The notes under the pieces: generated by a model
What the model saw: the letters and a program-made list of their open reading frames with translations, nothing else
Database searches by the model: none
Told to the model about the DNA's origin: nothing
Shown: in pieces, positions 17,224 through 26,100 of the stretch
Layout of the letters: each line of letters opens with the position of its first letter
How positions within the stretch are numbered: the stretch's first letter is position 1
Origin: Spirosoma lacussanchae
Lineage (GTDB): Bacteria > Bacteroidota > Bacteroidia > Cytophagales > Spirosomataceae
Assembly (NCBI RefSeq): GCF_005870035.1
Contig: NZ_SWJG01000014.1
Coordinates: 1-64,000, forward strand
Length of the DNA: 64,000 bases
Reading direction: 5' to 3'
Program-made: the position numbers and the translations under genes

Positions 17224-18570
17224 ATGGCAAGGACAACGCAGTATAAGGAGGGAAGAGCCACCGTGAAGGTCGTCTACTACACCAGCAAGACGCTGGCCGA
17301 TGGAAGTCACCCCTTCATGGTGCGCATAACAAAGGACCGGAAGCTAAAGTACATTGCGACCGGCTTGACGCTGCACCCAAAATACTGGAACCCCCAGAAA
17401 AAGGAAGTCCGCAAGAGTTACCCTGAGCCCTTCCGGAATGATCTGCTCAACGACCTGGAACGCTGGGAAAAGAAGTATAGCGAAGCGGCCGGCAGTCTGG
17501 CCGACGCCGATGAAATGCACGATCCCGCTGACGTTGTCAGTAAGGCGATTGAGAAGCGGAATGAGCTGCGCCGGGCTACACTGCTGCCCTACATGGATGA
17601 GCTTATTGCAGGTATGAAGCGAACCAGCCAGCTCGGCAACCGGCAAGTGTATCGCACACTCCGGAATCAGCTATCCGCCTTCATTCACACGGAATACAAA
17701 AAGGATACTATCCGGTTCGCTGATGTCACCGTAAAATTCTGTAACGACTTTGAGGTATACCTGCGAGAACGGGGCAACGCTGAGACATCCCTGTCGAATC
17801 GGTTTAGAACGCTGCGATCCGTACTTAATAAAGCCATAGCCGAGGGGGTAGCCAGTCCGGAAACATACCCATTCAGTCGCCAATCGAGCGACCGGCATAA
17901 GTTCAGTGTAAGCAAGTTTGTGCTGTCAACAAAGAAGAGGGCTATCAGCCGTGATGACGTGCGAAAGATCGAGGCTTTTGTCCCTCAGGGAACCAGCTCC
18001 GGCAGGTGGTCCGAAGTGAAGAACGAGGCTGAGGTAGACGGACTGCAGAGAGCGAAAGACCTGTTTCTGTTCAGCTTCTATGTAGGGGGCATCAACTTCG
18101 TGGATATGGCTCAGCTACGCTGGCGGGACATTCAGAATGATGAAGCCGGCTCCCGGCTTAACTACATTCGTCAGAAGACCGGGGGGGTGTTTTCGACCCG
18201 GCTGCTGGCTCCGGCCCTGTCTATCATCGAGACGTACAGACCCTTTACTTTCAATGGCCCGGATGACTATGTTTTTGATGTACTGAGCAGGTCTGTGCAT
18301 CAAAACCCGAAGTCGATTGCGAACCGATTAAAGAAGGTGCTGGGTCAGATCAACAGCGATCTTAAACGTATAGGGGAGAGGGTTGGGGTCGCTACCCCCT
18401 TGACCACCTACGTAGCCAGGCATACGATGGCCACGACTCTGCGCCGGTCAGGTGTTGCCGATGCAGAGACATCCCAGATCATGGGGCATGAGAACGAGAA
18501 GGTTACCACGATCTATCTGGACTCGTTTGCCAACAAAACCCTCGATGAGAAGCTGAACGCTCTTTTATAA
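17224..18570 (+). CDS. Tyrosine recombinase (island integrase)
   Basis: The 448-residue enzyme has an N-terminal arm-type DNA-binding domain, a SAM-like core-binding domain (about 115-225) and a C-terminal catalytic domain. Visible catalytic residues are a Lys in the RQKTGG turn, Arg399 in ARHT, His422 in MGHE and the nucleophile Tyr431 in TTIYLDSF. The first catalytic arginine of the family is replaced in FYVGGINFVDM, as in many Bacteroidota recombinases. It lies 158 bases from attL and should integrate and, with an excisionase, excise the island at tRNA-Leu. Confidence 0.92.
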   Translation: MARTTQYKEGRATVKVVYYTSKTLADGSHPFMVRITKDRKLKYIATGLTLHPKYWNPQKKEVRKSYPEPFRNDLLNDLERWEKKYSEAAGSLADADEMHDPADVVSKAIEKRNELRRATLLPYMDELIAGMKRTSQLGNRQVYRTLRNQLSAFIHTEYKKDTIRFADVTVKFCNDFEVYLRERGNAETSLSNRFRTLRSVLNKAIAEGVASPETYPFSRQSSDRHKFSVSKFVLSTKKRAISRDDVRKIEAFVPQGTSSGRWSEVKNEAEVDGLQRAKDLFLFSFYVGGINFVDMAQLRWRDIQNDEAGSRLNYIRQKTGGVFSTRLLAPALSIIETYRPFTFNGPDDYVFDVLSRSVHQNPKSIANRLKKVLGQINSDLKRIGERVGVATPLTTYVARHTMATTLRRSGVADAETSQIMGHENEKVTTIYLDSFANKTLDEKLNALL

Positions 18571-18579
18571 ACACAGAAA

Positions 18580-18612
18580 GGCCCGCCATCGTCTGCAATA
18601 CGATAACGGGCC
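18580..18612 (+). promoter_or_regulatory. Leader hairpin with 21-base loop
   Basis: GGCCCG (18580-18585) pairs with CGGGCC (18607-18612) across a 21-base loop that contains CTGCAA. It lies 19 bases before the next start codon. Similar hairpins precede the genes at 34395, 34687, 35142 and 50307. It lacks a T run, so a 5' UTR control element is as likely as a terminator for the integrase. Confidence 0.5.
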
Positions 18613-18631
18613 AAAACTCACTTTTGCCAGA

Positions 18632-19480
18632 ATGGAAACACCGAAGAACTCACATCAGTTCACTCAAGTCGAAGCACGGAAGCTGTCAGAATTTATTAAT
18701 AAGGTCGCGCCATCTTTGGGCTGGCTAGGGTCAATGAAGGAGGTAGACGAAGAATTAATGTCTATATGGCAGGAAGCCCCGTTCCCCGACCTTTCTGGTT
18801 TCAAAGAGGAGCTAACAAGGAACCTGGAATGGGCAGCCGGAAGAGATCAGTTACCCCAGCTCGGTGAATGGTTTCGCCCAGTCATAAGTCCCTTAATGGA
18901 TGTCCGGAAGGAATGTAAGAGCTGGATCGAAGCCAACCCGAATAACCCAGACTTAGTATCTTTTGCGTCATCTAATGAAATGGCTTTCGCTATTCGTAAC
19001 CAGCAGGATCACCTGAGTCGAGTTCGGAATGTGGTAACACAAATTTATACGGCTTGCGAAGCCGTAAGAAACACAGCAAACGAATGCTGGCGACCGTATA
19101 TGTCAACTTTCAAGACAAGCCCTTTGCACCATAAAAGCGAGACAGGCACCGCAGGGAGTATGACAGGGATAAAATTAGGCCTCAATGGGGAGCAACTGAC
19201 TCAGCCCCAAATAGCCATTCTTTACCATGTAAATGGTGAAGAGATAAACCTCAAAAATAAAAATAGAATCGCCAGAGAATTTGGATATATCGCTGAAAAC
19301 AGCGGCAGTAAGATTCGTTCACAATACGACCAGATGAGAGACCTTGGCATTAGAACAGGACAAGCGAAGAATAGACTAAAAGACTACGAGAACATTGAAA
19401 AATTAGTCTCCCAGGATCGCCGTCGAGTATACGAAGAGGAGTACAGGGAAGCTAAGAAGAAGAACAAAAATCCTAGATAG
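18632..19480 (+). CDS. Hypothetical protein with C-terminal helix-turn-helix-like region
   Basis: The 282-residue protein is mainly helical. Its last 85 residues contain QIAILYHVNGEEINLKNKNR followed by IAREFGYIAENSGSKI, a pattern I know from uncharacterised Bacteroidota mobile-element proteins that end in a winged-helix-like module. The N-terminal 190 residues are not recognised. It follows the integrase gene on the same strand, behind a leader hairpin, and precedes the excisionase-like gene, so a role in control of the island is plausible but unproven. Confidence 0.6.
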   Translation: METPKNSHQFTQVEARKLSEFINKVAPSLGWLGSMKEVDEELMSIWQEAPFPDLSGFKEELTRNLEWAAGRDQLPQLGEWFRPVISPLMDVRKECKSWIEANPNNPDLVSFASSNEMAFAIRNQQDHLSRVRNVVTQIYTACEAVRNTANECWRPYMSTFKTSPLHHKSETGTAGSMTGIKLGLNGEQLTQPQIAILYHVNGEEINLKNKNRIAREFGYIAENSGSKIRSQYDQMRDLGIRTGQAKNRLKDYENIEKLVSQDRRRVYEEEYREAKKKNKNPR

Positions 19481-19502
19481 CAGGTAGCAAATGTAAAAAA
19501 AC

Positions 19503-19523
19503 TCAACCGGTTCAACCGGTTGA
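19503..19523. promoter_or_regulatory. Operator-like repeats upstream of the excisionase gene
   Basis: TCAACCGGT occurs twice in tandem (19503-19511, 19512-19520), and the second copy is extended by TGA to the perfect palindrome TCAACCGGTTGA. It lies about 50 bases before the excisionase-like start. A dimeric regulator of the island is the likely ligand. Confidence 0.5.
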
Positions 19524-19573
19524 CTCCTCCATATCTAATGAGTTTTGCCCCATCAACAATAAATGATGGGACA

Positions 19574-19876
19574 ATGACACAAAATAAATTAATCACTTTC
19601 GAGGAACTGCCCGCATACGTTTGCCAGCTGGGAGAAAAAATCGAGCAGCTAATTTCAATTATCCAGTCCCCGGCAGAAGCATCACCTCAAAAAGAAATAG
19701 GAGGAATTGAGGTTGCCAGGGAGGTGACCCGACTGAGTCGGGCGCGAATCTATGCGTTGGTTGCCGAGAGGAACATTCCACATTTTAAGCGGGGAAACCG
19801 CTTGACTTTCCGCCGATCGGATCTTGTGAACTGGCTTGAACAGGGTCGTCGTGGCCAGAAAGGAGGACCAGCGTGA
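19574..19876 (+). CDS. Excisionase-like helix-turn-helix protein
   Basis: ATG 19574 gives 100 residues; it lies 3 bases after a hairpin (CCCATCA / TGATGGG). Upstream in-frame codons would cross the operator repeats. The C-terminal half fits the HTH_17 excisionase fold: GIEVAREVTRLSRARIYALV, then HFKRGNRLTFRRSDLVNWLEQ. In integrative elements such proteins bind near the attachment sites and steer the integrase towards excision. The stop overlaps the GTG of the next gene (GTGA), so the two are coupled. Confidence 0.8.
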   Translation: MTQNKLITFEELPAYVCQLGEKIEQLISIIQSPAEASPQKEIGGIEVAREVTRLSRARIYALVAERNIPHFKRGNRLTFRRSDLVNWLEQGRRGQKGGPA

Positions 19877-20142
19877 CTCTCTTCTCCATTTCGCAAGCCA
19901 TCCGAAACGCTGGAGGCCTGATTTGGCACATCGACTTCGACCAGCCCTTTGGGGTTGTCTTCCGCGCCGAGTCTGGAAGGAATCAGTTTCGCGTCGTCAA
20001 ACTCAAGCAAGGCTCTAGTCCCAAGGATGTTTCCGAAGAGATGTCCTCGATAACGCACGTCGTTACGGATGCCGAAAACTTAGAGTGCTTTTTGTCCCAG
20101 AAAATAAAATGCTCACAGTCTGGGAGGGCTGTGAGCATCTAA
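19873..20142 (+). CDS. Small protein of unknown function in the replication operon
   Basis: The 89-residue product starts at GTG 19873, overlapping the excisionase stop, with a strong AGGAGG ribosome-binding site at 19861-19866, which is unusual in Bacteroidota. The protein mixes beta strands and helices (ISQAIRNAGGLIWHIDFDQP at the start) and shows no known motif. The gene's 3' end contains a 10 bp inverted repeat (20109-20138). It lies between the excisionase-like and helicase genes, so a role in replication control is possible. Confidence 0.55.
   Translation: MTLFSISQAIRNAGGLIWHIDFDQPFGVVFRAESGRNQFRVVKLKQGSSPKDVSEEMSSITHVVTDAENLECFLSQKIKCSQSGRAVSI
20109..20138. repeat. 10 bp inverted repeat before the helicase gene
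   Basis: ATGCTCACAG (20109-20118) and CTGTGAGCAT (20129-20138) are perfect inverted copies with a 10-base loop. They overlap the end of the 89-residue gene and lie 17 bases before the helicase start, so they could act as an attenuator or a protein-binding site. Confidence 0.6.
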
Positions 20143-20155
20143 AATATTGATTAAT

Positions 20156-21619
20156 ATGCAGTTGGCTATCAAAGATAACGGAATTATCGACAAAAATAAA
20201 AATCCTATTGAGGCCCTAAAAGAGGAAGTGGCCCGCCACACGCAGGAGAAGGGAGAAATTAGCCACGACGAGGTTCTAAACTCGTTACTCGCCCAGATCG
20301 AGCTGGTTGATTTTCGGGCGCTTGCTGGCCTTGAACCCGAAGAAAAGGTAAAACGACCGCACTATTTAATACTTGCCGTCGAACAGGTGTTGGAAATCGC
20401 GTCCCGAAACCGCTGGCAACTTGCGAACCGGGACGGATTCTTCTATATCTTCAATGGGCGATGCTGGCGGCCGGTCGATGCTGCGGAGCTGAGGACTTTC
20501 CTTCGGCAGGCAGCCGAGCGGATGGGGGTTGAAAAGTTTACAGCCAGGTATGTAGAGTTTGCAAAGAGCTTGCTAGACCAGTTCTCCGAAGCAGCCCGGC
20601 TGCCACCCCCGCCATCCCGACCGGGGGTAATGATTAATTTGAGAAATGGCACCCTCGACATCAACACTAGAAGTGTTCCAAAACTCAGACCACCCGACCC
20701 GGGCGATTTTCTAACCTATGAGCTGCCTTTCGACTATGATCCGACCGCCCAGGCACCAACGTTCAAGCGATTCCTGGATCGGTGTTTGCCCGACCCTGAC
20801 TGTCAAAAAATTTTGGCGGAGTTCTTCGGTTACGTCTTCGTTCGGTCGTCTGAGCTCAAACTTGAAAAAGCTCTTCTACTGTACGGGGGAGGTGCAAATG
20901 GAAAGTCTGTGATTTTTGAGGTGCTTAATGCGCTCCTCGGACCCGACAATGTAAGTCAATTTGGCCTTACCTCGCTGACCAACGAACCCGCGTACAGTCG
21001 TGCGCATTTGGTCACAATGTTGCTCAATTACGCGTCCGAAATTTCCGGCCGACTGGAGGCTGACACATTTAAGCAACTCGTATCGGGTGAGCCAATGGAA
21101 GCCCGGCTGCCATACGGCCAGCCTTTCATCATCCGGAACTACGCTAAGCTCGCATTTAATTGCAACGTGCTCCCTGCCGACGTTGAGCACACAAATGCTT
21201 TCTTCCGTCGGCTTTTGATTCTTCCGTTCACTGTCACTATTCCGGAGAACGAGCGAGACCCAATGCTGGCTTCGTCGATAATCGCTACAGAGTTGCCTGG
21301 TGTTTTAAACTGGGTCCTCGACGGACTCCGCCGGTTGCTCTATCAGCGTGGCTTTACCAAATCTGAACAGGTTGATCTACAGTTGAGCAACTACCGGAAA
21401 CAGTCGGACTCGGTTCTCCTTTTTCTTGAGGAAAACGGCTATCGCGCCAGCCAACACAACATCGCCTTGAAGCTCGTCTACGGAGAATATCGGGCATTTT
21501 GTTCAGAGAGCGGCTACCGGCCTGTTAACGCTAAAAACTTCCGGGAACGAGCCGAATCTGTCGGCATTCTCTCAAAAAAATCGAACATCGGGCAGGTTCT
21601 CTACACCGAACGATCGTAA
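20156..21619 (+). CDS. SF3 helicase of the phage/plasmid primase D5 family
   Basis: ATG 20156 gives 487 residues; a TTG at 20147 is the only earlier option. The protein has an N-terminal region, a D5_N-type domain (about 70-230) and an SF3 helicase core with Walker A GGGANGKS at 244-251 and a Walker B-like NYASEI at 291-296. The C-terminus is a helical, winged-helix-like part. Such proteins unwind DNA at the origin of satellites, plasmids and phages. The N-terminus has no clear primase motif; the primase function is probably supplied by the next gene. Confidence 0.9.
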   Translation: MQLAIKDNGIIDKNKNPIEALKEEVARHTQEKGEISHDEVLNSLLAQIELVDFRALAGLEPEEKVKRPHYLILAVEQVLEIASRNRWQLANRDGFFYIFNGRCWRPVDAAELRTFLRQAAERMGVEKFTARYVEFAKSLLDQFSEAARLPPPPSRPGVMINLRNGTLDINTRSVPKLRPPDPGDFLTYELPFDYDPTAQAPTFKRFLDRCLPDPDCQKILAEFFGYVFVRSSELKLEKALLLYGGGANGKSVIFEVLNALLGPDNVSQFGLTSLTNEPAYSRAHLVTMLLNYASEISGRLEADTFKQLVSGEPMEARLPYGQPFIIRNYAKLAFNCNVLPADVEHTNAFFRRLLILPFTVTIPENERDPMLASSIIATELPGVLNWVLDGLRRLLYQRGFTKSEQVDLQLSNYRKQSDSVLLFLEENGYRASQHNIALKLVYGEYRAFCSESGYRPVNAKNFRERAESVGILSKKSNIGQVLYTERS

Positions 21620-21639
21620 AAATAATCTTTTTTCTAGGC

Positions 21640-21703
21640 CGTCACCACCGTCACTACCGTCACTATTGACCATCCGAGTTGTGGTGTCATGACGGTGGTG
21701 ACG
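21640..21703. repeat. Iteron cluster and inverted repeat (candidate origin or operator)
   Basis: Three 9 bp units CGTCACCAC, CGTCACTAC and CGTCACTAT run in tandem at 21640-21666. CGTCACCACCGTCA (21640-21653) is repeated as a perfect 14 bp inverted copy, TGACGGTGGTGACG, at 21690-21703. The same 9 bp unit recurs three times in reverse orientation at 33885-33911. The cluster sits between the helicase and primase-like genes, 17 bases before the start of the latter. Binding by a replication initiator is the likely purpose. Confidence 0.7.
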
Positions 21704-21720
21704 CACCAACAGAGACTATT

Positions 21721-23109
21721 ATGGAGAAGAACCATATATACCGCCTGGCAAAGAAGTCGATCAAGTCCGACTGCCCTGCCTGCGGTCACAAAAAGAAGCT
21801 AAGCCGGTTCGTCAAGGTTGCGACCGGCGAAGTACTGCCCGAGATTTACGGACGCTGTGACCGGCAAAACGATTGCGGCTACTTCTTTGGGCCGTACCAG
21901 AAGGGGCCAGACGGCCAGAGTTATTACGACCTTGATGAAGGGGCTAACCGCGTACCGAAAGACTGGATCAAAGGCGCAGGCGCACTCAAGCGCAAGGGCA
22001 AGTCAGAGTCAGAGGCCAGGTCGTGGCTGGAAGGACAGGCGGCTACACCTGAGCAGGTTGAGAGGGTTTGCCAAATTATCTTTCCGGCGAACGCACTCCC
22101 GGCCCGAACAACGCAGCGGTTTTTCTCCATCCCCGACGACATATTTCAAAAGTCGCTCTCCCCGTCGGCCTACAAATACAACGTCTTCGCCCAGTTGCTT
22201 GAAAAACAGTTTGGCAGCAGTAAAGCATTGTTGCTACTTAGCCGATTCAACGTCGGCACGTCGGCCAGGTGGCCCGGCGCAACGGTCTTCTGGTACATCG
22301 ACCCGGCGGGGCGAAAGCGAGGTGGCCAGATAAAACTATTCGCTGAGGATTGGCACACGGCAAAGTATACCAACAGGGACGGCCATCGGCGAGCGATGGT
22401 TGATTGGACGCACTCGGCCCTCAGGAGACGCTTGCAGCAGGCCGGTGATGAACTGCCCGAATGGCTCGCCGATTACTGCCAGTACGCCGATTGCTCCCCT
22501 TGCCTTTTCGGACTGACCCAGCTTCACGATGCCCCCCGAGATGCAACCATTGCCATAGTGGAGTCGCCGAAAACTGCCATTGTTTGTGCAGCATTCTTCC
22601 CCGAGCTGGTCTGGATGGCCGTTGGGGCGAAATCGTACTTGAAGCCCGAAAGGCTGGAAGCAGTGCGGGGTAGGCGGATCGTCCTGTACCCAGATGCCGA
22701 TGCCTACCATGACATCCTAAAGGAAGGGAAAAGAATCAAGGGTTGGCTGACATTGGCCGAGGAACTGCAGCGGGCAGGTATCGACGTTGAGGTCTCCGAT
22801 TTCCTTGAAAAAACGGCAACACCGGAGCAGAAGCGTGACGGCTTTGATCTGGCTGACCTTCTTCTTAAGGAACCTCCGACGGTTAGCCAGTTCGCCGAGC
22901 AGCTCGCAAACCCAGGCATAACGCTCAGGCCGGATGAGACAGACATCGAACGGTTACCCCCGTTGGTTGCCGACGAGCCATCACCGGCCGACTGGGACAA
23001 TCCGAGCCCGCCCGGTGCCGTTCCGATGATCTCAGCCAAATCATTTCACGAATGGCAACAGCAACATAGGCACTTTTCGACGCTAGGCGCATCATCATTG
23101 ACGCAGTAA
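21721..23109 (+). CDS. Primase-like protein with zinc finger and Toprim-type region (DUF6371-like)
   Basis: ATG 21721 lies after the iterons and gives 463 residues. The N-terminus has a zinc-finger pattern with Cys18, Cys21, Cys46 and Cys52 (CPACG ... GRCDRQNDCGYF), as in CHC2-type primases. A Toprim-like region follows with the glutamate motif VESPKTA (Glu281) and the acidic motif LYPDADAY (Asp325, Asp327). This combination is typical of DUF6371-type proteins of Bacteroidota elements. With the SF3 helicase upstream it should form the replication module. The C-terminal 70 residues are acidic and proline-rich, perhaps a contact region. Confidence 0.8.
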   Translation: MEKNHIYRLAKKSIKSDCPACGHKKKLSRFVKVATGEVLPEIYGRCDRQNDCGYFFGPYQKGPDGQSYYDLDEGANRVPKDWIKGAGALKRKGKSESEARSWLEGQAATPEQVERVCQIIFPANALPARTTQRFFSIPDDIFQKSLSPSAYKYNVFAQLLEKQFGSSKALLLLSRFNVGTSARWPGATVFWYIDPAGRKRGGQIKLFAEDWHTAKYTNRDGHRRAMVDWTHSALRRRLQQAGDELPEWLADYCQYADCSPCLFGLTQLHDAPRDATIAIVESPKTAIVCAAFFPELVWMAVGAKSYLKPERLEAVRGRRIVLYPDADAYHDILKEGKRIKGWLTLAEELQRAGIDVEVSDFLEKTATPEQKRDGFDLADLLLKEPPTVSQFAEQLANPGITLRPDETDIERLPPLVADEPSPADWDNPSPPGAVPMISAKSFHEWQQQHRHFSTLGASSLTQ

Positions 23110-23121
23110 ACCACACACAAA

Positions 23122-26100
23122 ATGGAACAAAAAACAAAACCCTCCGCTGCTGACTCCCTGAGTTTCGGTGGCCCTATGCCCCGGCTTTCCAGCGCACCGG
23201 CATATAAGCGTAACGATCCCCTCGTCGCCCAAATGGCGAAGTCCCTGCAGCAGTCGGGACACGCCACCTACGACCAGGTGATGAACCGCTGGAACAACGC
23301 CGTCGCCAAAGGGCCGGACTACGTGGATCAGTTTATGCCCAAACTCGAAGAGCTGGGCCGCATCGCCGGCACTGAAATCAACCGGGCGGCCTTTCTGCCG
23401 GGTGGGGCCGAGCGGCTGGCCGGGCCCAAGTCTGCCCCGCCGTCCGAGCCGGGGCTGGCCGCCACCACGCGGGGGGTAGGCAAAGGACTCTGGAACGGGC
23501 TGGTGTCGCTGGCGCAGGGCGTTGTCGAGCTACCCGAGACGGTACTCGGGGCCGAGCGCGGCATCGAAGCCGGCATGATGGCCGCCGGTCAGGTGATCCG
23601 GGGCGACGTGCCCCGCACCGCCGATGGGTTCGGACAGGCGTTTGACCAGGCCGACCAGAAGATCGGCCAGTCTTCGCTGGGCCTGGGCAAGTCCGACGCG
23701 GTGCTGGGCCGGCTGCGCTCGGTCAGTGAGTTTATCAACAACGGACTCGAACAGGTGAAGTTTGCCGTCGATCCCAAGACGCTGCTGTCGTATAACGACG
23801 GTGTCGAGTGGACGGGGGCTCTGGACGAAGGCACCGGAGCGGCCCTGGGTGAAGGACTCTTTACCGCCGTCTCGGCAATGGCCCCTGCGCTGGGAGCCGC
23901 CAGGATCGGCCAGCTCCCCAAACTCATCCGGGCGGCCGAGCTGGCCGGTGATCTGGCCGAAGCGGGAGCCCTGACAGCTCGCCTGCGCCAGACGCAGATG
24001 GGCCTCTCTACCCTGTCGTCTACCGTGTCGATGGTTCGCCCCATCACCGAAGAAGCCAGGGCCGCCGGCCTCTCGCCCACCGAGACGAGCCTGTTTGCTG
24101 GCCTGCTGGCTCCCGTCATGGGCGTGATGGAAAGCCGGCTCGGCATCGAAAAAAACTTTTTCGCGGGAGCCGGTCGAAGCATCCGAGACTCCGCCATCAA
24201 GGCCGGCCTCGCCGAACTGCGGGCGGGCGTCAGCGAAGCCTCGCTTCGTCAGGCGGCCAAATCCACCACCAACGCCGTACTGCGGTACATAAAAAACGCG
24301 CCGGCCAATGTACTGGAAGGGGCGTTCAAGGAAGGTATCTACGAGGAAGGGTTGCAGTCGGCCGGCGAAGAGTTCGCCAAGCTGATCTTCAACAACACCG
24401 TTGGGGCCAACGCCGGCACGGGCAAGGGTCAGTTCGACCAGTCGATGAACAGCGTGCTCAACAATATCATCGGCTCCATGTCGATGGGGGCAGCGGTGGG
24501 CGGCTTTCTCAATACGTTCCACAACTCGGGCGCGATGACCCCAACGCTCTTCGGGGCCATCGACCAGCGCATCCGCGAAGGTCAGGGCGTCGAAGATGTG
24601 CAGCAGTGGCTGAGCCCGATGCTGGACGGCCTCGACAGTCAGCCGAACCTCTCGCCCCAGGCGCGGCAGGAGATACGCCAGAACGCAGCCGACCTCATCG
24701 ACGTGGCGATGCGCTTCTCGCGCCTGCCGAATACGACCGCCTTTCAGCGGTATCAGTATTACGACATCACCCGCAATCACATCCCCGAAGTCAGCGGCCG
24801 GATCATGGCCGCCGAAGCGGTCGCCAACGAACTACCCGCCCTGCAGGAGCAGTACGCAGCGGCCCAGGGTGACGACAAGATCGACATTGCCGCCCGGATC
24901 GCCGAGATCAACTCGGCCCTGCCGGAAGGCTACAGCGACAGCGAACGGGCCAAAGACGACCGCCGGATGCGCTTTCTCACCGATCAGGTGGATGGGCTGC
25001 TGTCGGGCCGCCAGGCGATGGCCGTCTCCGAAGGGCTGGGCCATATCAACCGGCTGGACGTGGGGATGCTGGCCAGCGGACAGGGCGAGAACGGGCCGGT
25101 GTCCGGCTCTATCGTAGACATATCCGCCGACGGGCAGCGGGTCACCATCAGCCAGCCGACCGAAGATGGTCAGCCGGATGTACCCGTCACTCTGCCCGCC
25201 GGTAAAGTAGTCGTGCGCAACGAAGCCGACATAGCCCCCCCATCGGTCAGTGTGGCCAGTCCGCGCACCGTCGCCGAGGAGCCCGGCTTTGTCACCGCCG
25301 GGATCAAGCCGCTGTCGGCTTACCAGCCCGGTGAGTTCGTCCGGCTGTCGGGCATCGCCGAACCTATCCGCGTGGACGCCGTCAGCAACGAGGACGGTCA
25401 GGTGCCAACGATCACCCTGGCGATGCCGGGTGAGGGCGGGATTACGCCCCAGACCTACGACATGGAGCAGCTACTGAGCGACGCCGACAACGGCTTTATC
25501 GGCGGCTACGATCCCGAGCTGGCTCTGCAGCAGGAAGCCAACGCCCGGCGCGAGGCCCAGACCAACCAGCTCCGCGCCAAGCTGGAAGCCAAACTCAGCC
25601 CGACGACGGTAGCCGCCATCAACGCCCTCTCGGACGCGGCCCTGCTGGGTCGGCGCGACGGCTTCAAGGGGCGTACCGTGGCCGCCGACGAGCGGCCCCT
25701 GCGCGACTACATCAACTTCATCGCCGATCAGCGCGGCCTGACCGCTGCCCCCGCCAATGAAACAAACCCGGCTATCTCCGCACCCACGCCCGATGCGTCC
25801 CTGCCCGAATCCACGGCGGCCACTGCCGATCCCCAGTCTATCCTGGAAAACGGGCCGGTAGCCTACGACCCCGAGAACGGCATCGTCCTGATCAACGGTC
25901 TGCCTTACACGCTGCCCGAGGGGCAGGTACTGGCCGACGCCTTTGCCTACGACAAGAACGGCAAACTCTTCGGGGTGAAGCTGGTGGATAGCAAGGGCAC
26001 TGAGCGCACCATCCGCAAGGGCGATGTGCTTTCTGCCTTGCAGGTGCTTGATCTGCAGGCGCAGATGAGTGCGCTGCCGGAGCCGGTCGTTGGTCAGGCC